64,000 nt of DNA from Thermoplasmata archaeon (lineage in GTDB: Archaea; Thermoplasmatota; Thermoplasmata; Thermoplasmatales; Thermoplasmataceae), in assembly GCA_015520045.1 (NCBI GenBank), contig WAQW01000003.1:1-64000 (forward strand), in the 5' to 3' direction. The notes beneath the pieces are model-generated. The model ran no database searches. It had not been told where the DNA came from and worked only from the letters and a program-made list of their open reading frames with translations. A program made the translations under genes and the position numbers. This document shows, one piece after another, positions 52,365 through 61,494 of the stretch (the first letter of the stretch is position 1; each line of letters begins with the position of its first letter).

Positions 52365-53024
52365 ATGATCATAATGTCCTATCTAAGGATCTCAATATCT
52401 CCGGAACTGGATATCAGAGACCTTATAGAACTTATCAGGGAGCTTCACGAATCCTTCGAGATCATTCGTATTTTGGTTTCTGATGGGTTTACACTCGATA
52501 TAAGAGTCTTGAAAAAAGAGAGATATATAGCATTTCAAAGGGTTCTCAACCCTCACCAGCTTGGAAAGATCCTCATGGATACGGGAAGGGAGCCCCACAT
52601 AATAATCCTCAGATCTGAGATAGTAGATTCTTGGGATATCATAGATGTCCAGGCGCTCTATGACATATTGAGAATCAAAAGTTATGGATCATACTGCCAG
52701 GTATATCTCAACATCGTGGGAGAGGGAGGTGTTTTTGAACAGTATCTTGGTGGGACCATAAACAGAATACAAAGGAGAATGGAGGTGAGTAAAGTGGGAA
52801 GAACGGTACCAACAGTCAGGCAGGCCATAGATGATATGGTATCCAAATACAGAAAACTGGGAGAGCTTATGGGCGCTTCTGATAGAGAATTGCTCGAGAG
52901 CCTCCTGATTAGTGGAAAAAGACATTCTACCGATATAGCACTCTCCGGTGTGGATTACGAGACAGGATTCATCCTGTCAATAATGTTCGAGATGATGAAA
53001 ATAATAAAAAACAATAACAGGTGA
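52365..53024 (+). CDS. unknown protein translationally coupled to PolB2
   Basis: A 219-residue protein that I do not recognise. The N-terminal half is alpha/beta (ISPELDIRDLIELIRELHES, FTLDIRVLKKERY, PHIIILRSEIVDSWD) and the C-terminal 75 residues are helical (VRQAIDDMVSKYRKLGELMGASDRELLESLL), which could form a helix-turn-helix or a partner-binding bundle. No signal peptide or catalytic motif is visible. Its TGA overlaps the GTG of the polymerase gene (GTGA), so the two are made together. The start is ATG 52365 or 52374. It is a candidate accessory factor of the polymerase. Confidence 0.7.
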   Translation: MIIMSYLRISISPELDIRDLIELIRELHESFEIIRILVSDGFTLDIRVLKKERYIAFQRVLNPHQLGKILMDTGREPHIIILRSEIVDSWDIIDVQALYDILRIKSYGSYCQVYLNIVGEGGVFEQYLGGTINRIQRRMEVSKVGRTVPTVRQAIDDMVSKYRKLGELMGASDRELLESLLISGKRHSTDIALSGVDYETGFILSIMFEMMKIIKNNNR

Positions 53025-55069
53025 GTTTTTTGCAAAAGGATGGGAGGATACTGATCAATGCAACGGGTGTGGATACCGTTAAATTGTGGTTCTTTCGATA
53101 TGGAAAGATTGAATACGAACATCACAGAAACCACACCTGGATCTTTGTGACAGGTACAGACTTTGATATAGATTTCCTCGAATCACAGCTAGATCTCGTA
53201 TCCGATATTCATCTTGAGAGATCGATAATGCATGATATTTATGGGCAGAGGAAGGGATTGAAGATCCACCTCAGACCATCGAGAATAAGAGATATGATCC
53301 ACGCTGTGAACACGATCGGTTTTGGGAGGAAATTTCAGATGTACAATTCAGGCATAGATCCGATCCTCAGGTACATCTCCACGAATGATCTTGAATTCTT
53401 CAGCATAGACAACCTCAGGGATCTTGAGCCAGAGATCCAGTCGATTAAGGTGGTACCTCTCATTCACGGAAACAGGGTAGATGGCTTCACACTCAATGGA
53501 ACACGGTATCCCCTAAATTACGATTCTCTCTCCACTCTTAAGAACCAAATGGAGGAGAGCCATATCATTATATGCAGCAATGAACAAGGTGGTTTCCGGA
53601 AGATCCTAGAAGCCGGAAGTACATATGGCATAGCTTTTCCACCATACAGGGAAACGCCTGGCAGAGCTTATGTGAGTTATAACCATGTCATGTATAGTGA
53701 AGCTTCATTAAAAATTTGGGGAAAAATATGCATACCCATTACCTCTTTTATATACTCAGAGGCTGGTATGTATGGCGTTTATCAGGTCTCGCGGATATCA
53801 TCTCTTCCGCCGGAAACGGTTGCGAAGATAACCCCGGGAACAGCTGTATCGGCACTCGAGATATCTCATGCACTGAAGAACAATATTCTGATACCGCACC
53901 ACAAACGAGATTATGAGGGTGAAAAATCTATTGGAGAGCTGTTTGAACTTGACCGGGGAGGGCTCGTCTTGCAACCCGCCCCGGGCATCTACGAGAATGT
54001 GTATGAACTGGATTTCTCCTCGATGTATCCCAGCATTATAGTGAGGTACAATCTATCCCCGGAAACCTTATCAAAGGTACATGGGAAGAAAATACCGGGA
54101 ACTCCTTATTTTGTGCTCACAGTGAGAAGAGGATTCTTACCGGAATCTCTCTCAGAGCTTTTGGGCATGAGACTATTTTACAAACATATAAGAGCGGAAC
54201 ACCCAGCGTATGAGGCAAGAAACATTGCGTTGAAATGGTTACTGCTGACCTCTTTCGGGTATACAGGATACAAAAATGCTAAATTCGGTAAAATAGAAAT
54301 CCACGAAGCCATAACTTCTATCGGCAGATGGGCACTCTCAAAATCCATCAAAATGGCACAGGATCGCGGTTTTAAGGTGATCCATGGAATTGTTGATTCC
54401 CTATGGTTGCAGGGTGATGGTGATGTTGCCTCTCTCGTAAGGGACATAGAGAAGGAGACATCCCTTGAAATAACCGTTGAGGGGCATTACCGGTGGGTAA
54501 TTTTCTTTCCCACGATGGATGGTCTCGGAGCTACCAACAGATATGTGGGGCTGAAAGATGATCGAACGTACAAAGTCAGAGGCATAGAGCTGAGAAGATC
54601 AGATATACCACCCATAGCGAAGAGATTTCAGATAGAAGCGCTCGAACTGTTGAAAACCTGTAACACATCGGAAGAGATACTCAGAAAAAAGATGGGCATT
54701 GAGAGGTTAAAGGATCGATATCTAAAAAAACTGCTGAGACCGGATCCTGAAGACCTGTACGTGAAATTAAAGGTTTCCAAAAGGCTCTCAGATTACAGGG
54801 TGAACAATCTCCAGAGAAGGACGCTCCTGGAATTCAGAAGGAAGGGTGTTGAACTTCAACCCGGGCAGTCCGTTAGCGTTGTTGTAAAACCAGAGGGGAT
54901 GGAAAAAATCACAGATGATCACGATGATGGGTTCAACAGAGAGTATTACAGGCGCATTCTCAGAAGAGCGTTCAAGATGTTTGACTTCATCTTTTCTCTG
55001 GACAGAACTGTCAAAGATCTCAGCTCATACGATCAAGAACTTCCTCAACCTTCTTCTCAAGAACCCTGA
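53021..55069 (+). CDS. polB2: family-B DNA polymerase of the PolB2 type with altered catalytic motifs
   Basis: 682 residues, shorter than replicative PolB1/B3 (about 780-900). Motif A is intact (YELDFSSMYPSII, near residue 330). The motif B region is changed (ALKWLLLTSFGYTGYKNAKFG, near 405; the usual NSxYG asparagine is Thr). Motif C reads HGIVDSLW near 454-459, so the first aspartate of DTDS is lost. No FDIE-type exonuclease motif is evident in the first 300 residues. These changes define the archaeal PolB2 family, once called inactivated but shown active in lesion bypass for a Sulfolobus member. It is coupled to the preceding unknown gene and its 3' end overlaps a convergent Orc1/Cdc6 gene by 50 bases. 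Confidence 0.85.
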   Translation: MSFLQKDGRILINATGVDTVKLWFFRYGKIEYEHHRNHTWIFVTGTDFDIDFLESQLDLVSDIHLERSIMHDIYGQRKGLKIHLRPSRIRDMIHAVNTIGFGRKFQMYNSGIDPILRYISTNDLEFFSIDNLRDLEPEIQSIKVVPLIHGNRVDGFTLNGTRYPLNYDSLSTLKNQMEESHIIICSNEQGGFRKILEAGSTYGIAFPPYRETPGRAYVSYNHVMYSEASLKIWGKICIPITSFIYSEAGMYGVYQVSRISSLPPETVAKITPGTAVSALEISHALKNNILIPHHKRDYEGEKSIGELFELDRGGLVLQPAPGIYENVYELDFSSMYPSIIVRYNLSPETLSKVHGKKIPGTPYFVLTVRRGFLPESLSELLGMRLFYKHIRAEHPAYEARNIALKWLLLTSFGYTGYKNAKFGKIEIHEAITSIGRWALSKSIKMAQDRGFKVIHGIVDSLWLQGDGDVASLVRDIEKETSLEITVEGHYRWVIFFPTMDGLGATNRYVGLKDDRTYKVRGIELRRSDIPPIAKRFQIEALELLKTCNTSEEILRKKMGIERLKDRYLKKLLRPDPEDLYVKLKVSKRLSDYRVNNLQRRTLLEFRRKGVELQPGQSVSVVVKPEGMEKITDDHDDGFNREYYRRILRRAFKMFDFIFSLDRTVKDLSSYDQELPQPSSQEP

Positions 55070-56135
55070 CAGGGGTATCGTTTATCATTATACTCTTGGA
55101 TACCCCTTTCCTACTACCATGACCCTCAATGACGCTCTCTATCATTCCCAAATCTTCCAGTTTGCGTACTATCCGGTAGATCATCGACATGGTGGGACTC
55201 CGTCTAAGCCTGCTCTCCATGAGGATCTCCGTGTTCATAACGATACAGGGAATGTCTGTCTTTGTGAACCTGTACAGGCATCTGCAGGTGGCGAGAAGAA
55301 CTATCAGCTCCTCCTCACTAAGCTGTACCAACTTACTCTCCGTGATGTAGGGGTTTATCAGGGCGTTAGCGGCTCTCACATCATCACTCCCTATTATACC
55401 AGAAGAAACGTAATCAGCGATATACGAGGATTTCTGGAGAAGCTCGATTGCCAATCTCGCACTCCCATACTGAGACGATACCTTGGCGATCATTCTCAGG
55501 ATCTCAGGGCTGTATGTTCCATCATAGAGGGCATCCCTGGCTCTCCTCATTATGATTCCATAAAGTTCACTGAATGAATACCTGGAGAATCTCAAGGTTG
55601 AAATTGGGAGCGGTGAGATCTTTCGAGAACCCCTCAGAAATGTACCGGGATCATCCACGGAAATGAGCACGGTGGACAGTGTCAGATTGTACGCCTCGGA
55701 GGATCGGAGAAGCATCTGCAGCCCGGCCAGATCATTTCTGAGCAGGTTTGATGCTTCATCTATTATCAGAAGGATGTTCATTCCCTTCTGCTTCTGCCAG
55801 TTCGATATCTGCCGAAAAATCTCTGTTGTCGATGGCCTCGCAACACCGGAATTTCTGAGCTTTAACATAACGTCTGCCAGTATGGATCTTGTGGTGGGGT
55901 GTGAAAGAGCGTTAAAATAGAAAGATCTGAATTCCGTGTGATTCAGTAAGGTGAATTTTGACGTTGTCGTTTTACCGACCCCGGGAGAGCCGTAAATAAA
56001 CAGTGTGGTGGATATTCCATCTCTGAGAGGTTTCACAACGAGCTCTTCAAGCCTCTGAATCTCCCTCTCCCGGAAGGGTAGTTCCGAGGGTATATAGACC
56101 GGATCGAGAACCTCGGCGTTTTTAATGATAGTCAT
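55020..56135 (-). CDS. cdc6: Orc1/Cdc6 family AAA+ protein
   Basis: An origin-recognition/initiation ATPase or a paralogue. Walker A GSPGVGKTTTS is near residue 50, Walker B LLIIDEAS near 124, sensor 2 in YGSARLAIELLQKS, and a C-terminal winged helix (SMIYRIVRKLEDLGMIESVIEG). Length is 371 residues, slightly short. Its position opposite a PolB2 operon, rather than beside polD or an obvious origin repeat array, suggests a paralogue with a damage-related role, as for Sulfolobus Orc1-2. This is inference. No origin recognition boxes were found in the flanking 220 bases. Confidence 0.88.
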   Translation of the reverse strand: MTIIKNAEVLDPVYIPSELPFREREIQRLEELVVKPLRDGISTTLFIYGSPGVGKTTTSKFTLLNHTEFRSFYFNALSHPTTRSILADVMLKLRNSGVARPSTTEIFRQISNWQKQKGMNILLIIDEASNLLRNDLAGLQMLLRSSEAYNLTLSTVLISVDDPGTFLRGSRKISPLPISTLRFSRYSFSELYGIIMRRARDALYDGTYSPEILRMIAKVSSQYGSARLAIELLQKSSYIADYVSSGIIGSDDVRAANALINPYITESKLVQLSEEELIVLLATCRCLYRFTKTDIPCIVMNTEILMESRLRRSPTMSMIYRIVRKLEDLGMIESVIEGHGSRKGVSKSIMINDTPVRVLEKKVEEVLDRMS

Positions 56136-56358
56136 CCTGCTCGTTCAGTTATTGAAATGAGCATATAAGAATCACACATTGCCATTCAATTGCAAACTTT
56201 ATTCAGAGTCAGCCTATTTTCCCCTTGCTTTCTAAGAGCCATACAGGTCACGTTGCGAATGAACCATCTTTACACGCCGGTGATCACACTCAAAAAATGG
56301 CAGGAAATTCACGCCGGGAAAGATCAGCAGGGTATTATTTATACGTGCAAATAATGAC
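56136..56358. other. intergenic region between cdc6 and purN
   Basis: A divergent 220-base gap. AGGGTATTATTTATACG near 56329-56345 contains a TATTTATA box before purN. I looked for G-rich origin recognition repeats and saw none. Confidence 0.4.
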
Positions 56359-56991
56359 ATGATTGATATGGATATTGGTTCTGGACGAAAAATAGTGGTA
56401 ATGGCATCCGGTCGAGGAACCACCTTCGAGGCCATCGCACGGGCAACCTTAAGCGGTAAAATAAATGCGGAAATCGGTGCACTCATATGCAACAACCCGA
56501 CTGCCGGAGCGATCGATATTGCCAAAAATCTCGGAATTAGATATCATATTATTCCTCGCGGCGGAAAGAGAATGAATCAGAAGCTGGAAAAGTTGCTAGA
56601 TCAGCTATCACCAGATCTCGTGGTTCTGGCAGGTTTCCTTAAGATTATTCCTCCGCACATAATAGAAAGATACAGAGAAAAGATCATAAACACACACCCA
56701 TCTCTCCTTCCATGTTTTGGTGGCATGGGATTCTACGGAATAAAGGTGCATGAAAGCGTGATTGCCAGTGGAGCGAAATTCAGCGGTTGTACCGTTCACT
56801 TTGTTTCTGATGACGTGGATGGTGGACCGATCATCTCCCAGGAGGTAGTACCGGTATCGGGCAACGATGATGCTCAGAGCCTGGAGAGGAAGGTGCATGA
56901 AAAGGAACTGGATCTCATAGTTCGCACGATAAGGGACCTTCTTGGAAGGAAATACAGGATCGTTGGCAAAAGAGTCATATTCTATCAGTAG
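56359..56991 (+). CDS. purN: phosphoribosylglycinamide formyltransferase
   Basis: Transfers a formyl group from a folate-type carrier to GAR in purine synthesis. Motifs: VVMASGRGTTFEAI at the N-terminus, VVLAGFLKIIPPHII, the catalytic NTHPSLLP, and SGCTVHFVSDDVDGGPIISQ with the conserved histidine and aspartate. Length is 210 residues. An ATG three codons in (MDIGSG) is an alternative start. The 3' end overlaps the convergent CPBP gene by 17 bases. Confidence 0.93.
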   Translation: MIDMDIGSGRKIVVMASGRGTTFEAIARATLSGKINAEIGALICNNPTAGAIDIAKNLGIRYHIIPRGGKRMNQKLEKLLDQLSPDLVVLAGFLKIIPPHIIERYREKIINTHPSLLPCFGGMGFYGIKVHESVIASGAKFSGCTVHFVSDDVDGGPIISQEVVPVSGNDDAQSLERKVHEKELDLIVRTIRDLLGRKYRIVGKRVIFYQ

Positions 56992-57925
56992 GGCTACGCA
57001 CATCCACAGTATGTCCACGGTAAGAATAACGGATTAGAAGTATAATACCGGCAACGCCTGTCACGAACATAATAAGGTAAAAAGGAATAAGCAGTGGAAA
57101 CGAAGCTCTGTATACTTCAAAGAGGCCTGATGGGCCATTCATTAACCAGTGCATTAGTATATCAAGGTATGGCCCAAATTTGAGATATGCGAAACCGAGA
57201 GCTATACCGGCGATCGCGACGGGAAGTATTTTCCCGAGATCCCAGACTCCAAAATAGACATGTGCATATGCCCATATTGCACTCGTGATAATCACCAGTA
57301 TCAGATCCCATCGATTTAGCTTCAGCCCATACCTCTCCCGGTAAAAACCTGGAGCAAAGAACGATAGCGCGGAATCCCTCAGATTTCCCGTTTTCATATA
57401 GATCATGAGGAAAATAAATATTCCCAGAGGAAGGATTCTGAAACCGAATTCCTCCACGAAAGGAGCATATATAAGGGAGTTGTATAACATATAGGGGTTA
57501 GTTCTCAGGAGTTTTTCCAGGGGAGCCCCTCCCAGGCTAACACCGAAGGCCTGCTCGATTAAAACGGACACAATACTTAGGAGGAAGATTGCCGGCGTGA
57601 CGACTGCAAAGTATCCGGCTGGGGAGTCGATGAGCCTCTTTTTCTGTGTGGTGGATTTGAAGAACAGTACTGTAAACAGTCCGAAATACAGGATAACCAT
57701 GATCTCCGTTAAGATCAGCACCGGAACATTTCCCAATGTTACGGGCAAAATCATAATGAAGAGGTAAACAGGAACAGAAAGAGAATAATATCGTATGTTT
57801 CCGGCGTTAAAGAGATAAAACAGGGATGCCACAAAAACTGCAAAAGATATGGAAACCATGCCTAGAGCGTACAGACTGGATATTCTGAATCCAACATGAT
57901 CATCGCCGGGTGGTGTGTCGACCAT
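56975..57925 (-). CDS. CPBP-family intramembrane metalloprotease
   Basis: A polytopic membrane protein (about eight helices, 316 residues) of the CAAX protease/bacteriocin-processing family. The three motifs are present: EEFGFR (EExxxR, near residue 155), AYAHVYFG with its histidine near 230, and HWLMNG near 268. Substrates of archaeal members are mostly unknown; prenylated or membrane peptides are possible. The start follows a minus-strand TTTATATG box with a 17-base palindrome between box and start, hinting at repression. Confidence 0.8.
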   Translation of the reverse strand: MVDTPPGDDHVGFRISSLYALGMVSISFAVFVASLFYLFNAGNIRYYSLSVPVYLFIMILPVTLGNVPVLILTEIMVILYFGLFTVLFFKSTTQKKRLIDSPAGYFAVVTPAIFLLSIVSVLIEQAFGVSLGGAPLEKLLRTNPYMLYNSLIYAPFVEEFGFRILPLGIFIFLMIYMKTGNLRDSALSFFAPGFYRERYGLKLNRWDLILVIITSAIWAYAHVYFGVWDLGKILPVAIAGIALGFAYLKFGPYLDILMHWLMNGPSGLFEVYRASFPLLIPFYLIMFVTGVAGIILLIRYSYRGHTVDVRSPTDRI

Positions 57926-58262
57926 AAATTCATAGTGATTATATTTTAATCATATAAATAATGTTGTTTTTCCTTATGGAACCAACACCACTGGATTAAG
58001 CCTCCCCGGGCAAGCTTTAATGATACTGTTAAGACCGACGGTAGAAGAGATCAGGATATTGAAAAATGGATACCAGCACCTGATGCTGGAAGATCCTGAA
58101 TCTGATCATGGAAAAATAATCTGTTTCTTTTTAAAATAAGCATAAAATTAATCTAAAAATGATGGAGATATCTGAGATAAATTGTTCAACTTATCTACAC
58201 ATCATTTTTTGTATGATTCCCAATCCGTAAGAGAACATGAAAATTAGTAGGGTAGAATAATC
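57926..58262. other. 340-base intergenic region
   Basis: Lies between the CPBP promoter and the 3' end of the DUF35 gene. Apart from the operator-like palindrome at 57936-57952 I see no gene or RNA. Confidence 0.4.
57936..57958 (-). promoter_or_regulatory. box A and operator-like palindrome of the CPBP gene
   Basis: TGATTA-TATTT-TAATCA at 57936-57952 is a perfect six-base-arm inverted repeat. It directly adjoins the minus-strand box A TTTATATG (57958-57951) and lies between it and the start codon at 57925, where a repressor would block initiation. Confidence 0.45.
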
Positions 58263-58670
58263 TCAGGACAGATCTACAGCAAATTTATAGCCATACTGGA
58301 TTATTCCCCCGGGCCCATCCTCGTGGATTCTCCTGAACACACTGTGCACTCTTTTACCGATCTCGATCTGGTCAAGTGGAGTGTCAACAATCTGTGCTGT
58401 GATGGTTGGACCCTCATCCAGATCTATCAGGGCGAGTACATACGGTCTCTGCCTCTTGAATGCCCTTGGAGAATCATGAACCACAGTGAAGCTGGATATT
58501 GTTCCCTTTCCGCTGAGTTCCACCTCTCGCATCTTTCCTATTGAGTCTCTGTGGCAAATCGGGCAGACGTCTCTCGGTGGAAAGAATATTCTCTTGCAGT
58601 TCCCACACTCATGCGCCACAAGCCTGTACCTGTGATCCGATTCTCTCCAGATACGTGATAATTCTCCCAT
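58263..58670 (-). CDS. DUF35 zinc-ribbon/OB-fold protein of the HMG-CoA synthase complex
   Basis: An acyl-CoA-shuttling scaffold. The rubredoxin-like zinc ribbon CGNCKRIFFPPRDVCPIC (about residues 19-37) is followed by an OB fold. In methanogens the DUF35 protein joins thiolase and HMG-CoA synthase so that acetoacetyl-CoA is passed between them. The 135-residue gene abuts the thiolase-like gene, with GGAGGTG before its ATG, completing the three-gene cluster. Confidence 0.88.
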   Translation of the reverse strand: MGELSRIWRESDHRYRLVAHECGNCKRIFFPPRDVCPICHRDSIGKMREVELSGKGTISSFTVVHDSPRAFKRQRPYVLALIDLDEGPTITAQIVDTPLDQIEIGKRVHSVFRRIHEDGPGGIIQYGYKFAVDLS

Positions 58671-59846
58671 TTAAGCACCTCCCAGTATGTGAACTATGGA
58701 AGTGGATCCACTTCCACCCATGTTATGCAGCATAGCATACTCCAGACCCTTGATCTGCCTTTCACCGGCTCTGTTCTTGAACTGAAGGTAGGCCTCAACG
58801 GCCTGACCAACGCCTGTCGCACCAAAGGGATTGCCCTTTGCCTTCAATCCTCCAGAGGGATTCACGGGAATGCGCCCATCGAGCTTGATATCCGCTTCAA
58901 CGAGATCTTTGGCCTTTCCCTTCTCCGCAAAACCGAGATCCTCGAGAGCGATCAGACCGTAGATGCTGTAGGAATTGTGCAGTTCAACCATCCCTATCTG
59001 ATCATTTCTGATGCCAGCCTTCTCAAGAGCCTTACGTGCGGCGATCACTGTGGAATCCAACCTATAAATACTTTCTCTGCTGTGCAGTGCAAGAAAATCC
59101 TGAGCAATGGATGATGCTATTATCCTCACACCATCGATCTTGTTTTTTTTCACAAATTCCTCAGACGCCAGCAACAGTGCTGCAGCCCCGTCGCCAATGG
59201 GACTGCAATCCATTATATTAAGTGGTTCAGCCACCGGTAAAGAATTCAGGGCGGTCTCCACAGATATACGATTTCTGAACTGAGCATCTGGATTCTTTGA
59301 AGCATTCTCGTGATCGTTCACTGAAATTCTGGCCAGAACCTCCTTGGAGACGTTAAAATCTTTCATGTATTTTCTTGCAGTCAGAGCGGCAACTGCAGCC
59401 GGTGTTGCACCGAAGAACGCTTCCCACTCACTGTCAAGCAGGGTGCTCGTTTTATCCAGAATCTCAGATCCATAGATGTCAGTGAGTTTTTCAACCCCTC
59501 CGATCATTGCAACGTTGTATTCTCCTGATCTGATGGATAGGTAAGCTTCCCTTATTGCTGCAGCTCCCGATGCCGTGGACGCTTCTACCCTCAGAGCCGG
59601 AATGTGATCAGCAGCTATGCCCGAAAAATCAGAGATGAGTGATCCTATATCGTTCTGATAACTGATACCGGCTCCCAGGGTGTTACTTCCATAGAGGATG
59701 TCAATATCTTTGGTGTACACACCTGCGTCCTCCACGGCCTTGAGGCCTGCCTCAACAGCAAGCTCCCTCAGTGATTTATCCCACAACTCTCCAAACTTTG
59801 TTTCTCCTGCCCCAATAATATACACATCATTCAAGGTTACCACCAA
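58671..59846 (-). CDS. acetyl-CoA acetyltransferase-like thiolase, catalytic residues apparently altered
   Basis: The thiolase partner of the archaeal HMG-CoA synthase complex, expected to make acetoacetyl-CoA. The fold and [11 protein letters not shown] (catalytic histidine region) and LHNMGGSGS are present. The nucleophile position reads [11 protein letters not shown], so T91 stands where archaeal thiolases usually have cysteine, and GNPFGATG replaces GHPxGATG. Taken at face value the protein may not catalyse thiolysis or condensation in the normal way. Length is 391 residues. It overlaps the HMG-CoA synthase gene by 20 bases. Confidence 0.85.
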   Translation of the reverse strand: MVVTLNDVYIIGAGETKFGELWDKSLRELAVEAGLKAVEDAGVYTKDIDILYGSNTLGAGISYQNDIGSLISDFSGIAADHIPALRVEASTASGAAAIREAYLSIRSGEYNVAMIGGVEKLTDIYGSEILDKTSTLLDSEWEAFFGATPAAVAALTARKYMKDFNVSKEVLARISVNDHENASKNPDAQFRNRISVETALNSLPVAEPLNIMDCSPIGDGAAALLLASEEFVKKNKIDGVRIIASSIAQDFLALHSRESIYRLDSTVIAARKALEKAGIRNDQIGMVELHNSYSIYGLIALEDLGFAEKGKAKDLVEADIKLDGRIPVNPSGGLKAKGNPFGATGVGQAVEAYLQFKNRAGERQIKGLEYAMLHNMGGSGSTSIVHILGGA

Positions 59847-60882
59847 ACACTATTTTCTTCTTAAATTTAGCATAGATGGAATAGTCTACATACTCAACAT
59901 TGTTGAGGAACTGTTTGATTGTGGATGCAGATTCTCTCTCCATATCATCTATGTGCTCCGTGACGGTTATATCGAATGCATCTGAACCGGCACCAGAGCC
60001 AAATGACACAGCGAGAATTCTATCACCCGGAGAAGCTTCATCAAGAACTGCCGAAAGGCCGGTCATCATTGATCCAGAATAGGTGTTTCCAATGTAAGGA
60101 GTCAACAGACCAGTTTTGAACTGTTCTTCTGTGAAACCGAGCTTTTTTGCGGCTCTTGATGGAAATTTACCGTTTGGTTGATGAAAAACAGCATACCTGT
60201 AATCCCCAGGCTCGGAGTTTGCCCGCTCCATGAGCAGTTTCGCTGCGCTCATTACATGCTTGAAATAGGCAGGTTCTCCCGTGAATCTTTCACCATGCGT
60301 GGGATAGGGTTGCCCCTCCCTTCTCCAGAAATCTGGTGTATCCGATGTCACCGAGAGAGTGTGGTTTATCTCCGCTATAACGTTGTCTTTTCCTATTATT
60401 ATGGCAGTTCCACCGGCAGAAGCTGAATACTCAAGGGCATCGCCCGGTGCTCCCTGCGAAGTATCAGATCCTATGGCCATCCCCAGTTTAATGTATCCTG
60501 CATCAACCATAGCCTTGGCGTTTTGTATCGCCGCAGTACCAGCCTTACAGGCAAATTCATAATCCGCAGAAAACAGAGAAAAATCGACGCCAAGAGCCGA
60601 AGCCACTATGGTGGCTGTCGGTTTGACCGCATACGGGTGAGATTCGGAACCGACGAATATAGCACCAATATCCTTTACATTTATACGACCTCTCTTAACA
60701 GCATTTCTGGCTGCCTCGACCGCAATGGTGGCAGTATCCTCATCAGGCGCCGGCACCGACTTGCTCAGAATATAAAGCCCCTTCTTTATATGCTCAGGAT
60801 TCTCACCCCATATTCTGGCGATCTCCTCCGGCTTGATCCGGTACTTTGGAATGTACGAACCATAACTAACTATCCCAGACAT
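59827..60882 (-). CDS. hydroxymethylglutaryl-CoA synthase, archaeal
   Basis: Condenses acetyl-CoA with acetoacetyl-CoA to HMG-CoA, entering the mevalonate pathway for archaeal lipids. The catalytic cysteine C112 is in [11 protein letters not shown]; the [10 protein letters not shown] segment near residue 235 carries the active histidine; the glutamate region [13 protein letters not shown] is present. Length is 351 residues, typical of archaea. It is the first gene of the HMGCS-thiolase-DUF35 operon and works upstream of the mevalonate-3-kinase at 35.7 kb. Confidence 0.93.
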   Translation of the reverse strand: MSGIVSYGSYIPKYRIKPEEIARIWGENPEHIKKGLYILSKSVPAPDEDTATIAVEAARNAVKRGRINVKDIGAIFVGSESHPYAVKPTATIVASALGVDFSLFSADYEFACKAGTAAIQNAKAMVDAGYIKLGMAIGSDTSQGAPGDALEYSASAGGTAIIIGKDNVIAEINHTLSVTSDTPDFWRREGQPYPTHGERFTGEPAYFKHVMSAAKLLMERANSEPGDYRYAVFHQPNGKFPSRAAKKLGFTEEQFKTGLLTPYIGNTYSGSMMTGLSAVLDEASPGDRILAVSFGSGAGSDAFDITVTEHIDDMERESASTIKQFLNNVEYVDYSIYAKFKKKIVFGGNLE

Positions 60883-60963
60883 GTTTATCGTCGGGATAAC
60901 TGGTAAGTATATTTAATACTGACGAATAGAGAATCGCTAATTGACGAACTAAAAAGAAAGGAT

Positions 60964-61158
60964 CTAAAAATTGTAGTGACGTCCCTGCTCGCTCTCTTCA
61001 GATCCCATGGAAAGAGCAGAAACGATAATGGAGCTGGAAATCCAGATGACCGCTATCATGAGAAGAAGGGCATTGGGAGCTATCCACACCGCTATGATGA
61101 ATATCATAGCAGGAAGAAGATATTTGATAACTCCCCAGAAGTAGGCGTAGTAATCCAT
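60964..61158 (-). CDS. small two-helix membrane protein downstream of rpl12
   Basis: A 64-residue product with two hydrophobic helices (about residues 10-26 and 29-48) and an acidic tail (SMGSEESEQGRHYNF). It starts seven bases after the rpl12 stop, so it is probably read as the last gene of the ribosomal operon. I do not recognise the family; its small size leaves some doubt that it is real. Confidence 0.55.
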   Translation of the reverse strand: MDYYAYFWGVIKYLLPAMIFIIAVWIAPNALLLMIAVIWISSSIIVSALSMGSEESEQGRHYNF

Positions 61159-61165
61159 ACTATGC

Positions 61166-61483
61166 TTATCCGAACAGTGAGCTCAGTCCCTCTATAGCGT
61201 CTTCTTCTGCGGCCTCTTCATTTTTTTCCTCTTCTTTGCTCTCAGCTTTTTCCGCAGGTTTCTCAGCTGGAGCCTGAGGAGCAGGCTGCGCAACCTGAGC
61301 ACTCGCAGCGTTCTTTAGAACCTCATCTATATTAACATCCTTCAGACTTGCCACGAGCGCCTTGAGCCTCGCTTCATCCGGTTTTATACCGGCTCCCTCA
61401 AGCACCTTTTTCAGCTTATCCTCATCTATTTCGCTTCCCGCGGAATGCAAAAGAAGCGCACCATATACGTATTCCATCTTCAT
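61166..61483 (-). CDS. rpl12: 50S ribosomal protein P1/L12
   Basis: The acidic stalk protein that recruits translation factors. The N-terminal dimerisation domain ([19 protein letters not shown]) is followed by an Ala/Pro/Glu-rich hinge and the conserved C-terminal [13 protein letters not shown], which binds factors. Length 105 residues. It follows rpl10 in the stalk operon. Confidence 0.96.
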   Translation of the reverse strand: MKMEYVYGALLLHSAGSEIDEDKLKKVLEGAGIKPDEARLKALVASLKDVNIDEVLKNAASAQVAQPAPQAPAEKPAEKAESKEEEKNEEAAEEDAIEGLSSLFG

Positions 61484-61494
61484 ACCTCCTTAAT

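Noticed and set aside
56136-56358. Replication origin next to the Orc1/Cdc6 gene
   Set aside because: No repeated origin recognition boxes or unwinding element were found in the gap; the gene may be a non-initiator paralogue.
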